Below are positions 1-7,104 of a stretch of DNA of 10,696 bases, piece after piece. Source of the stretch: JAXHUA01 sp034189695 (GTDB lineage Bacteria; Chloroflexota; Dehalococcoidia; E44-bin15); NCBI GenBank assembly GCA_034189695.1, contig JAXHUA010000152.1, positions 1-10,696 of the forward strand, read 5' to 3'. The translations under genes were made by a program, and so were the position numbers. Numbering within the stretch: the first letter of the stretch is position 1; every line of letters begins with the position of its first letter. Under the pieces are notes generated by a model that was not told the origin of the DNA, did not search any database, and saw nothing but the letters and a program-made list of their open reading frames with translations.

Positions 1-60
1 CTCCGGACTTTGGGTGCAGGGCTCAGTTCGGAGTCAGTGTGCCAAGTGCATTAGTAAACA

Positions 61-117
61 GGTCGACAGCACCAATATGGGAATTGCGACCTGGCATGGT
101 GGACCGGTATGTCGACC
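61..117. repeat. Spaced inverted repeat upstream of the first HD-GYP gene
   Basis: GGTCGACA (61-68) is exactly the reverse complement of TGTCGACC (110-117), with 41 bases between the arms. Each arm contains the palindrome GTCGAC. It lies about 100 bases before the first HD-GYP start, where a regulator binding two half-sites could act, but no convincing -35/-10 pair is visible nearby. I see no gene in bases 1-212. An 8-bp repeat can arise by chance at this distance, so this is a weak call. Confidence 0.2.
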
Positions 118-212
118 ACAGACAAAGGCTGCCGGCCGCCTGCCACGGCATCTCCCACGGAAACAGCTTGGACACAGTCCCGCGGACACTACTCTGGAAA
201 GGAGTGGCCCAC

Positions 213-938
213 ATGGCGGAGCAGCCGGGCAACGCAACGAAGCCGGAAGCAGGCGCTCAGAGTACGTACGCACTCATTGCGGCCATTGAAGCCAAGGACC
301 CCTTCATCCGCGGCCATTCCGCCGAAGTGGCTCGCGTGGCCGTTGCCATAGCGCAGGAGCTGGGACTGCCTGAGAAGGCAATCGATTCACTGCGGGCGGC
401 GGCGATCCTGCACGACGTTGGAAAGATCAGCGTTCCCGGGGAGATTCTCAACAAGCCGGGCCGTCTTAGCTGGGCTGAATGGCAGCTCGTAAAGACGCAC
501 GTCGCCCAGGGTCTGAGGATACTGTCCGAGGCCAACTTCCCCACGGCCGTCAAGGCGGCGGTGGCACAGCACCACGAGAGGCTCGACGGCAGCGGCTACC
601 CGCAGGCGCTACGGGGGGATCAGATACACCTGGAGGCCCGCATCCTTGCCGTTGCCGACGTCTTCGAAGCAATGACTTCACACCGACCCTACCGTCCCGC
701 CGCATCCGTGCAAGAGACGGTGCAATACATCAAGGACAACTCCGGCACCAAGTTCGATCCGGCGGTTGTCGATGCCTTTCTCCAGGTTCTGGGAAAGGAA
801 CAGGGCGACATCACACCGAGTTCCACTCTCAGTTCATACTCGTATTCGCATCCAGTGGGCCCAGCGGAGATGCAGATGCGACGCGGCGGCGTGCGCCGTG
901 TCCTCCGCCGTCGCGTCCTTGTGCGCAGACGAGCCTAG
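213..938 (+). CDS. Single-domain HD-GYP protein, probable c-di-GMP phosphodiesterase (241 aa)
   Basis: HD-GYP proteins hydrolyse the second messenger c-di-GMP at a metal centre in the cytoplasm. The protein is almost only this domain (about residues 15-195). Seen in order: H35 in GHSAEVARVA, H67-D68 in HDVGK, H96 in KTHVAQG, H120-H121 followed by ERLDGSGYP (GYP at 128-130), and D149 in the ILAVADVFEAM segment followed by RPYR. The full set of metal ligands known for the family is therefore present, and activity is plausible. No receiver or sensor domain is attached and there is no membrane segment. The open frame extends upstream to 39, but ATG 213 is chosen because AAAGGAG (198-204) sits 8 bases before it and the HD-GYP similarity starts only after it. 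The last 20 residues are strikingly arginine-rich and are not part of the usual domain. It lies 71 bases before the sensor gene on the same strand and could be co-transcribed with it. Confidence 0.9.
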   Translation: MAEQPGNATKPEAGAQSTYALIAAIEAKDPFIRGHSAEVARVAVAIAQELGLPEKAIDSLRAAAILHDVGKISVPGEILNKPGRLSWAEWQLVKTHVAQGLRILSEANFPTAVKAAVAQHHERLDGSGYPQALRGDQIHLEARILAVADVFEAMTSHRPYRPAASVQETVQYIKDNSGTKFDPAVVDAFLQVLGKEQGDITPSSTLSSYSYSHPVGPAEMQMRRGGVRRVLRRRVLVRRRA

Positions 939-958
939 GACTTCGTGACAAAGGCAGA

Positions 959-997
959 TGCTTTCGGTGCCCGAGGAATCTCGATGGGCACCAAGCA
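959..997 (+). promoter_or_regulatory. Strong RNA hairpin directly before the sensor-gene ribosome binding site
   Basis: In the 71-base gap between the two HD-GYP genes the plus strand can fold as TGCTT (959-963) with AAGCA (993-997), GGTGCCC (966-972) with GGGCACC (986-992), and GAG (973-975) with CTC (980-982). That gives 15 pairs with a two-base and a three-base bulge and a GAAT loop. The base of the stem ends one base before the AGAAAGGAG ribosome binding region (998-1005). No T-run follows, so it is not a standard Rho-independent terminator. It could tune translation of the sensor gene, stabilise or process the transcript, or cause pausing. The pairing is seen directly; the role is inferred. 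Confidence 0.45.
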
Positions 998-1009
998 GAA
1001 AGGAGTAGA

Positions 1010-3796
1010 ATGACGAGCGAACGCAGATTCCCGAAGCTGGCAGCGTGCCTCTGGACAAACCGCCATCTGCGCGCCATAGCCATCATAATGGTGGTGTGCT
1101 CCATGTTCTATCATTTGCCTTTTTTTGCCAGCCTCGTTGGGTGGACATCTCTCCAGGAAGCACTTGGCAGGCTTCATGAGTTCTACGGCCTCGTCTTCTT
1201 CGCGCCCGTTGTCTACGCCGCCTATGTGTTCGGCATAAAAGGGGCCGCGTTGACCGCTTTCGCCGCCATCCTGGTCATTCTGCCATATGCCGCCTCGGCC
1301 GACCCGTACGTCGAGAGCCTGCTCCGGGCCACCGCCTTCGGCATCATCCTCAGCGCCATCGGCGCCGCCGTGGCCCTGATACAGAAGGGGGACGACAAGT
1401 ATCGCGACAGACTGGATGAACTCAGGCACTTGCACGACATAGGAAGACTGGCCGATACCAGTGACTCCCTCGACGAGTTCCTCTCGTCGGTCGTCCAGGT
1501 CATTCCCAACGCAATCGCCTGCCCCGAACTGAGAGTCAGCATAGAAGTGGGCGACAGAGTGTCACAGACCGCGGACTTCGCCCGCGCAAACCTGGAGTCT
1601 GTCATTACCATTCCCCTGCGTGCCAAGGACATCGTCCCGGGAGTCCTGAAGGTAGGGTGCTCTCGCAGTTACAGATTCAGTGCCCAGGAGCTCGACTTGC
1701 TGGAGTCCATCGCAGACCAGGTTGCCATTAGCATCGCCAACGCTGAGCTCCATGAGGGGACAAGGCAGAACCTGGAGCGTCTGGCTCTCATCGGCGAGAC
1801 ATCCAGGATCATGGCGTCCAGCTATGAGAGCAACGAAGTCTACCGAGCCTTCACTTCATCCATCGCAGAGCTCATCCATTTCGATGAAGCCAGCGTTCAC
1901 CTGGTCGAAGACTCAGGCCAGAGGATGAGGGTCGTCCCTCTGCCCCCCTCAGAGCCCGCCGGTTCCGAGGCAGGTTCCACGTTCGACGTGACAGCGACGG
2001 GAACGGAATGGGTCATTCGGACCCGCAAGCCTCACATCGAGAGTGACTTGCTGAAGGAGGCCTGCTTCGCGTCCGACAAGCACCTCATTGCCCGCGGGTT
2101 CAGGTCTACGATCCGATTGCCGCTTATAGCCAAAGGCAAGGTATTCGGCACCTTCAACCTCAGGAGCGCCAGCGCCGGCACATACAGCTGGCAAGATGTC
2201 GGACTTCTGGAGCATCTCGTGGGTCAACTGGCAGTCGCCATAGAGAACGCCGCCCTCTTCTCCTGTATCCACACCCAGGAGAAGCAACTGGAGCAGACCT
2301 ACGGTGCTCTCGAGGCGGCCCAGGACTACATGGCCCTGTCCGAAGGGAGGATGAAACTGCTGGCCGAGATGGCTGCAAACATGGTGGGGGACTTCAACAA
2401 CGTCCTTTCCTCCATGATGAGCCGTGTTCGACAGGCCATGGAGGATACGCAGGACTCAAGGGTGCAGGAAGGTCTCGAGATCGTCGAGCGAAGCGCGCTG
2501 GACGCGGTGAACGCCATCCGTCGCCTGCACGATACGACCAGGAAACAGTTGCCTGCCGAGAAGACAACGGAGAGTGCCAACGATCTGGTCAGGGACGCCA
2601 TCCAGATGGAGAAGCTGCGCAGACTGGAACATGGCGACGCGGGCAGCGATGGGTTCGACATCGCCCTCGCCTGCCGGAAGGAATCGCCAACCCGCGAGAG
2701 CGAGGTGGAGATCAGGAAAGCAGTGATGAACATCCTCATCGGCGCCATGAACGGCACATCCCAGTCAGCCGACTTCGGAGAGTCTGTAGCCGAGGAGCCG
2801 GGTCTGGCCGCCATAGGTGAAGACGAGGTGTCGGCAGTGCAACCGATCGCCATTGCCGACCTCAAGGGCAATCTGATATACACCAACGCCTCTTTCCTCA
2901 GACTGTGGGGATATGGCACCGAGAACGAAGTGCTGGGCAGGCCGATTGAGGAGTTCTGGCACTTCGATCACGCTGAACCGGCGCGGGAGTCATTCCCCAA
3001 GGCGGCCGCCTGGCAGGCCGAGTCAACGGCGACCAGGCGAGACGGCTCAACATTCGACGTTCAGGTCAATGCCACGATGGTAACGGAGGTGGGCAAACTC
3101 ATCTGCATGAGAGCCACGTTCGCCGACATCACCAAGCGCAAGCAGGCCGAGAGGGACATCAGAGGAAGCTTCGAGCGACTGCGAAAGGCACTGGAGGAGA
3201 CCATATCCGTGCTCACCTCAACCATGGAGAGGAACCACCCCCGCATAGCACTGCACCAGCAGCGCGTGGCACGCCTCGCCTCCGCCATGGCCAGGGAGAT
3301 GGAGCTTCCCGACCAGCAGACGTACGAGGTCTATCTCGCCGCGAGCCTCCACGACATTGGCAAGATAGACCTGCCTCCTGAGGTCCTCGACGAGCCCGGA
3401 TGGCTGGGAGACCTGGAGACCGCCGCCGTACTCAAGACTCACCCTCAACTGGGATACGATATGGTCAGAATGCTCCCATTCAATGGACCTGTTGCCCAGA
3501 TAATCCTCCAGCACCATGAGCTGTACGATGGCACCGGCTATCCGTCGGGCCTGTCAGGAGAGGACATCCTCATAGGAGCAAGAATTCTTGCGGTGGCAAA
3601 CGCAATGGAGAACCTGATGTCAGAGCAATCTCACCAGTTCGATGAGGGACTCACTGAGGCCCTGGAAAAGATAGCCCACGAGAGAGGCAATCGCTATGAT
3701 CCCCATGCGGTGGATACGTGCCTGCGGCTATTCGTTGAGAAGGGATTCGACTTCGAGAAGACACAGACCGACGGTAGTGACGAACCGTGCCTCTAG
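1010..3796 (+). CDS. Membrane sensor: 4 TM - GAF - GAF - decayed histidine-kinase core - PAS - HD-GYP (928 aa)
   Basis: Probable membrane-anchored signal receptor with a c-di-GMP-type output. Four hydrophobic stretches (about 20-44, 58-75, 78-95 and 105-125) resemble the membrane sensor part of KdpD-like kinases. Two GAF-like domains follow (about 140-250 and 260-420). Residues 450-582 look like a histidine-kinase remnant: VGDFNN (459-464) matches the family H-box A-H-D-F-N-N with glycine 460 in place of the phospho-accepting histidine. EIRKAVMNILIGAMNG (567-582) matches an N-box, but no G boxes follow. A PAS domain comes next (about 608-712, ending ADITKRKQAE), then HD-GYP (about 725-920) with H749, H781-D782 in HDIGK, H811, H835-H836 and GYP 843-845. 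The usual final metal-ligand aspartate is asparagine 864 and the RPYR motif is missing, so catalysis may be weak or lost. ATG 1010 is chosen over an upstream open frame (from 479) because AAAGGAG (999-1005) precedes it and the upstream frame overlaps the first HD-GYP gene. Confidence 0.9.
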   Translation: MTSERRFPKLAACLWTNRHLRAIAIIMVVCSMFYHLPFFASLVGWTSLQEALGRLHEFYGLVFFAPVVYAAYVFGIKGAALTAFAAILVILPYAASADPYVESLLRATAFGIILSAIGAAVALIQKGDDKYRDRLDELRHLHDIGRLADTSDSLDEFLSSVVQVIPNAIACPELRVSIEVGDRVSQTADFARANLESVITIPLRAKDIVPGVLKVGCSRSYRFSAQELDLLESIADQVAISIANAELHEGTRQNLERLALIGETSRIMASSYESNEVYRAFTSSIAELIHFDEASVHLVEDSGQRMRVVPLPPSEPAGSEAGSTFDVTATGTEWVIRTRKPHIESDLLKEACFASDKHLIARGFRSTIRLPLIAKGKVFGTFNLRSASAGTYSWQDVGLLEHLVGQLAVAIENAALFSCIHTQEKQLEQTYGALEAAQDYMALSEGRMKLLAEMAANMVGDFNNVLSSMMSRVRQAMEDTQDSRVQEGLEIVERSALDAVNAIRRLHDTTRKQLPAEKTTESANDLVRDAIQMEKLRRLEHGDAGSDGFDIALACRKESPTRESEVEIRKAVMNILIGAMNGTSQSADFGESVAEEPGLAAIGEDEVSAVQPIAIADLKGNLIYTNASFLRLWGYGTENEVLGRPIEEFWHFDHAEPARESFPKAAAWQAESTATRRDGSTFDVQVNATMVTEVGKLICMRATFADITKRKQAERDIRGSFERLRKALEETISVLTSTMERNHPRIALHQQRVARLASAMAREMELPDQQTYEVYLAASLHDIGKIDLPPEVLDEPGWLGDLETAAVLKTHPQLGYDMVRMLPFNGPVAQIILQHHELYDGTGYPSGLSGEDILIGARILAVANAMENLMSEQSHQFDEGLTEALEKIAHERGNRYDPHAVDTCLRLFVEKGFDFEKTQTDGSDEPCL

Positions 3797-3900
3797 TTGC
3801 GAGGACTCAACCTTGCGGCCCCAGCACAGAGCCAGACTCCGAGGACATTACACCCCGCCACGTCTCCCCACTCCCCATCGATACTCCGTCGAGCGAGCCG

Positions 3901-4386
3901 TCAGGCTTTGGCACGACGCTGGCGTAGAAGCAGCCCCCTCACTTGTTGCGCCTCCCCGTACAACTCCTGCGCCGTGACGTCCGGCAGGCAACTGATCAAC
4001 AGCCCAATGGACGGCGCTTCCCCAACAGCCACTACGTTGTCGAACAGGTCGCCGTAGAGGTCGTCATCGTCCTTCTTCTGCTCCCCGGGTGAAGCGGTGC
4101 CCATCACACAAGAGGACCCCACATCCGTTGACGGGTCTGCATCCAACTCAGGGGTATCGGCTTCCCCGTCGCGCACCTCGAGCTGCCTCTCTTCCCTGAT
4201 GTGCTTCATCCGAAGCAGATCTGGTTCTTTCTGCTGCGCTGAAGCATCAGCCAGAACCCCTTCCTCTGCCCTGGACTTGGCAGCTCTATCCACGGGCCGT
4301 CTTCGCCGCGTGGTCTTCGGTGACTTCCTCCCCCGCTTCTTGCGGAGGAGCCCACGCGAGTTCCGAATAGCGCTAAGCAGTGACAC
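3901..4386 (-). CDS. Unrecognised 161-aa protein at the end of the arlH-arlI run
   Basis: I do not recognise a family. The N-terminus (1-40) is strongly basic (RKKRGRK, RRRR). The middle (41-110) is hydrophilic and probably disordered, ending in an acidic KKDDDD stretch. The C-terminal 50 residues (DLYGDLFDNVV, then SIGLLISCLPDV and a helical ELYGEAQQVRGLLLR) look like a small folded helical unit. No signal peptide or membrane helix is seen. The start is GTG 4386, supported by GAAAGGA (4394-4400) with a 7-base spacer; the stop is TGA at 3903-3901. It lies 62 bases after arlI on the same strand, so it is probably the last gene of that transcript and may be an accessory archaellum or motor-coupling protein. 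That function is inferred from position only. The 104-base gap to the convergent sensor gene holds no clear terminator. Confidence 0.65.
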   Translation of the reverse strand: MSLLSAIRNSRGLLRKKRGRKSPKTTRRRRPVDRAAKSRAEEGVLADASAQQKEPDLLRMKHIREERQLEVRDGEADTPELDADPSTDVGSSCVMGTASPGEQKKDDDDLYGDLFDNVVAVGEAPSIGLLISCLPDVTAQELYGEAQQVRGLLLRQRRAKA

Positions 4387-4448
4387 AGCAGCGTCCTTTC
4401 ATTTTCACACGCGCTCCGCGAGCATACAATCGAGAATGGCGCATGCAT

Positions 4449-6221
4449 TCACCGGAAATGGCCGTCACGGTAAGCCTTCGAGAGAATCCCGTACACATCA
4501 TAGAAATTGGTGTTGCCACGTTCCTGCATTCGCCGTAGCACCTCAGCCCGCATCCTTATCTGATCGTAGATCTTTCGCCTATCATTGCGGGCTATGCCAC
4601 GCCTAGGTGCTATCTTCTCCTCCAGCAAGTACGAGTTCATATGACCAGAGAACTTGAACTTGTCCTCTACTGGGTCCCAGGTGAACGCCTCGATGAAGGA
4701 GAACGAATCGGATACTGAATCGTAACCGACTATCTCGTTTATGCTGGTGACACGTCTCGCCGTCTTCCCGTTGGGCAGGTGAACCATCTGCGTGATCACC
4801 ACGACGTTCAGATTGTCTACATAGGTCTTGGGCACCTTGATCGGCTCTCCCGTCAGCCGCTGCACGAGCTTGGCCACGGAGGCCGCGTGGAAGGTGCTGA
4901 TGCAGGCATGGCCCGTTTGCATCGCCTGGAAGGCTATGGCACCTTCCTCACCGCGTATCTCACCCACTATGATCAGGTTCGGCCTCTGGCGCAGCGAGGC
5001 CTTCAGAAGGTCAAACATGGTGACGTCCGATCCCCCACCATCCTTGACCGAGCCGCGCGTCACGCCCCGAATCCAGTTCGGATGGGGGACCTGTACCTCT
5101 GGCGTATCCTCAATACTCACGATCTTGGCGTTCGGCGAGACGAACGTACACAATGCGTTCATAAGCGTGGTCTTTCCCGACGCCGTCTCACCAGACACGA
5201 AAACATTCATGTGCTCCTGAAGAATCAGCGAGAGGTACGCGGCCATCTCGTGGTCGAGGGACCCCTGCTGGAGGAGCTCCACAATGCTCATGGGTACGGG
5301 CGAGAACTTCCGTATGGTGAAATTGCTGCCCCTCTTCGACACATCGGTGCCGTAGGTGATATTGATACGTGAGCCGTCCGGCAACGTGGCGTCAACGACA
5401 GGCTTGCGGAACGTCACCGGATGTCCAATCTTCTCGGCAAGGGTCACGACGAAGCGGTCCAGTTCTTCGTGTGTGTCGAACTCGATCGCCGTTTTGAGCG
5501 CGCCGAAGACCCTGTGTTCGGCGAAGATGGCTCCAATGCCCGAGCACGAGATGTCCTCTATGTTCGTATCCACGATCATCGGCTCAAGCACTCCGAGCCC
5601 CTCCAGCTTGCGTCGCACCAGGTACCGCAAGGCCTGGTACTCCGCCGGACTGAGCACGAGTGCCTCACCCTTCCGGCCATTGCCACCCTGGGAAGTCCGC
5701 TGACCACTCTTACGTTTCTGCAACGCCGGCTTTCTGCCGTTTCCCCCTCGCACGCTTACCATCCTGTCGACGATCTTCAGTATGGCTGCCACCCGCTTGT
5801 TCGGGTCCTCGGAGTCCTCAAGCTCGTCGATGTAGTCGGCGATGCGGTTTTCGATCTCGTCGAGCAACTCGCCAGCTTTCTTCCCCTCCATAGCCAGGCT
5901 TGGCTCAATCGGAATGTAGTGGTTTCGTACGTCTTCATGGTTTGCCAGTATGTGGACGAATGACCTGGCCTCAATCGGATAGAGAAGGTTCGGGTTCTTC
6001 ATGCCCTTCATGCTTCCATCGAGCTTCTCATGGAACTCCGGCATCCCCACATCTCTGACCGGAAGCATGTGCAGGTACTGCAGGAGATGCGCGTTGCCCT
6101 TGCACGCCGCCTTGAGCGACGGGGGCAACTTGGGATACGCCGGGCACTGGCCTGGGTGCACGCCGCACCTCTTCATACAGTCCCGTGGGCAGGGCCTCGC
6201 TTCAAACGGTAGCCGGAACAA
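4449..6221 (-). CDS. arlI: Archaellum motor/assembly ATPase ArlI (FlaI), 590 aa
   Basis: ArlI is the secretion-type hexameric ATPase that assembles the archaellum and drives its rotation beneath the ArlJ platform. Visible motifs are Walker A GETASGKTT (344-352), the Asp box SIEDTPEVQVPHPNW (369-383), Walker B PNLIIVGEIRGEE (414-426, with E421) and the His box GHACISTFHA (437-446). The N-terminal domain (about 190-330) precedes the core. Odd features are a cysteine cluster at the N-terminus (C11, C15, C19, C26, C40) that could bind metal, and a basic Gly/Lys/Arg linker at about 155-185 in which GGNGRK occurs twice (159-164 and 179-184). It is somewhat longer than I expect for archaeal ArlI. 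The start is TTG 6221: AGGAGG lies 5 bases before it, immediately after the arlH stop. ATG at residue 16 is an alternative that would lose C11 and C15. A Tad- or pilus-type ATPase is less likely because ArlH and an ArlD/E domain are adjacent. Confidence 0.93.
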   Translation of the reverse strand: MFRLPFEARPCPRDCMKRCGVHPGQCPAYPKLPPSLKAACKGNAHLLQYLHMLPVRDVGMPEFHEKLDGSMKGMKNPNLLYPIEARSFVHILANHEDVRNHYIPIEPSLAMEGKKAGELLDEIENRIADYIDELEDSEDPNKRVAAILKIVDRMVSVRGGNGRKPALQKRKSGQRTSQGGNGRKGEALVLSPAEYQALRYLVRRKLEGLGVLEPMIVDTNIEDISCSGIGAIFAEHRVFGALKTAIEFDTHEELDRFVVTLAEKIGHPVTFRKPVVDATLPDGSRINITYGTDVSKRGSNFTIRKFSPVPMSIVELLQQGSLDHEMAAYLSLILQEHMNVFVSGETASGKTTLMNALCTFVSPNAKIVSIEDTPEVQVPHPNWIRGVTRGSVKDGGGSDVTMFDLLKASLRQRPNLIIVGEIRGEEGAIAFQAMQTGHACISTFHAASVAKLVQRLTGEPIKVPKTYVDNLNVVVITQMVHLPNGKTARRVTSINEIVGYDSVSDSFSFIEAFTWDPVEDKFKFSGHMNSYLLEEKIAPRRGIARNDRRKIYDQIRMRAEVLRRMQERGNTNFYDVYGILSKAYRDGHFR

Positions 6222-6231
6222 GCCCTCCTCC

Positions 6232-6948
6232 TCACACCCTGGCCTTGGCCAGAGGAATAGGTCTCATCCCTATGCCCGGTTCGATCTCGAAGCTCACCAC
6301 GTCTCCCGTGGGTCGGTCGGCACCACGGACCTTCAAGACCTCGAGGGTCTTCACCAGGCGGTCGCCCACGGACTCGAGCTTCAGCCTCAGATGCGCGTCG
6401 CACAGAGACCGAGTCCGCGTCAGTACCTCCTCATCAAACGAATATGAGTGAGCCACGAGGAGTACAGACCGGTCTTCACGACACAGGTCCTTACACCCTG
6501 TGAAGAAGTCTATGATGGATACAGGGTCGCTGTGTGCAACGAGCAGTGTAATGGAATCGACCACGATCAGCTTGAAATGCTTAGGCAGGCTGAAGAAGTG
6601 TCCTACCAGGAGATTGAACGGCCTCTCCATATCCCCTAGGTCGCTGCGCCACGCCAGGGGGTAGACCCGAAAACGGTCAGTAAGGAAGTAGTCGAGCGTG
6701 TGGAGGGCAAGTGAGTCCATTTGGGCAATCAGGCTCTTCACAGTGTTCTCCATGGTGTAGTAGGCCACCGAGAGGCCAGCGATTGTGAGAGCACCATGGG
6801 TCAGGTGCTGGCTGATGACGCTCTTCCCTGCGTCGGAGTGCCCCTCAACGAGGCACAGTGAGCCTATGGGGATACCCCCACCGAGCTTCTCGTCCAGGTC
6901 CCGCGTGCCCGTCAGTATTACACTCCTGCCATCCAGTTCCTCAGTCAT
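6232..6948 (-). CDS. arlH: Archaellum ATP-binding protein ArlH (FlaH), KaiC/RecA-like, 238 aa
   Basis: ArlH is a single-domain RecA/KaiC-like protein that binds ATP and docks on ArlI in the archaellum motor complex; its nucleotide state is thought to regulate ArlI. Seen here are a Walker A motif (GHSDAGKS, 36-43, with K42), a Walker B strand (FKLIVVDS, 125-132, with D131 followed by S132, as in the family) and a RecA-fold C-terminal strand EVLKVRG (203-209). Length is typical and no membrane segment is present. ATG 6948 is preferred over the in-frame TTG one codon earlier, because AAGGTGAG (6954-6961) gives a 5-base spacer to the ATG but only 2 to the TTG. Its stop is 10 bases before the arlI start and the two form an obvious unit. 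It is the first gene after the intergenic promoter and should begin a transcript with an approximately 80-base leader. Confidence 0.92.
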   Translation of the reverse strand: MTEELDGRSVILTGTRDLDEKLGGGIPIGSLCLVEGHSDAGKSVISQHLTHGALTIAGLSVAYYTMENTVKSLIAQMDSLALHTLDYFLTDRFRVYPLAWRSDLGDMERPFNLLVGHFFSLPKHFKLIVVDSITLLVAHSDPVSIIDFFTGCKDLCREDRSVLLVAHSYSFDEEVLTRTRSLCDAHLRLKLESVGDRLVKTLEVLKVRGADRPTGDVVSFEIEPGIGMRPIPLAKARV

Positions 6949-7011
6949 CAAAGCTCACCTTTTGTCTTAGTAGCACGGTATCACACACTTCCTAGTTTAT
7001 TAGCATCTTTG

Positions 7012-7022
7012 AAGACGGTCTT
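7012..7022. promoter_or_regulatory. Short dyad AAGAC-N-GTCTT just downstream of the predicted arlH start site
   Basis: Perfect 5-bp inverted repeat, AAGAC (7012-7016) and GTCTT (7018-7022), around one central base. On the minus strand it would lie at about +9 to +19 relative to the predicted transcription start near 7030, a position where a bound repressor could block the promoter. The match is short and no regulator is known, so this is a weak operator candidate. Confidence 0.25.
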
Positions 7023-7029
7023 TTGCGAG

Positions 7030-7065
7030 AACAGCCATTATAACATAATGGCTACCTGAAAGCAA
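7030..7065 (-). promoter_or_regulatory. Probable sigma70-type promoter for arlH-arlI
   Basis: Read on the minus strand, TATAAT (7042-7037) is a perfect -10 box. TTGCTT (7065-7060) sits 17 bases upstream and shares the first three bases of the -35 consensus. Transcription would start near 7030 and give an untranslated leader of about 80 bases before the arlH ATG at 6948. The surrounding 40 bases are clearly more AT-rich than the neighbouring genes. A perfect bacterial -10 box with ideal spacing argues that the archaellum genes are read by bacterial RNA polymerase. Confidence 0.55.
7033..7053. repeat. Perfect 9-bp inverted repeat overlapping the arlH promoter
   Basis: AGCCATTAT (7033-7041) and ATAATGGCT (7045-7053) are exact reverse complements around AAC. 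The -10 box of the arlH promoter lies inside this dyad. A 21-base near-perfect palindrome across a -10 element is a typical place for a dimeric repressor to bind. As RNA the stem would be weak because of its AT content, and no T-run follows, so an operator is more likely than a terminator. Confidence 0.5.
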
Positions 7066-7104
7066 TAGTTCTTGCTCTCATATTGCATTCCGGGACAGTC
7101 GCTC

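Noticed and set aside
39..212. Upstream extension of the first HD-GYP frame by 58 codons
   Set aside because: The added residues do not resemble the family, and AAAGGAG lies exactly before ATG 213.
479..1009. Upstream extension of the sensor frame by 177 codons
   Set aside because: It overlaps the first HD-GYP gene in another frame, reads as low-complexity Arg/Gly/Pro, and a good ribosome binding site precedes ATG 1010.
2357..2758. Calling the sensor an active hybrid histidine kinase
   Set aside because: The H-box histidine is glycine and the ATP-binding G boxes are absent.
2326..2919. 197-aa open frame on the minus strand opposite the sensor gene
   Set aside because: Shadow of the sensor coding strand: Ser/Arg-rich composition, no ribosome binding site, no recognisable motif.
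3797..3900. Terminator between the convergent sensor and 161-aa genes
   Set aside because: No stable stem with a T-run is visible on either strand in the 104-base gap.
4097..4606. 169-aa plus-strand open frame spanning the 161-aa gene and the end of arlI
   Set aside because: It overlaps two supported minus-strand genes, and its Ser/Arg-rich sequence looks like a shadow; the opposite frame has the better ribosome binding site.
4779..5372. 197-aa open frame on the plus strand opposite arlI
   Set aside because: It runs antisense to the conserved ATPase core and has His/Arg-rich composition typical of antisense frames.
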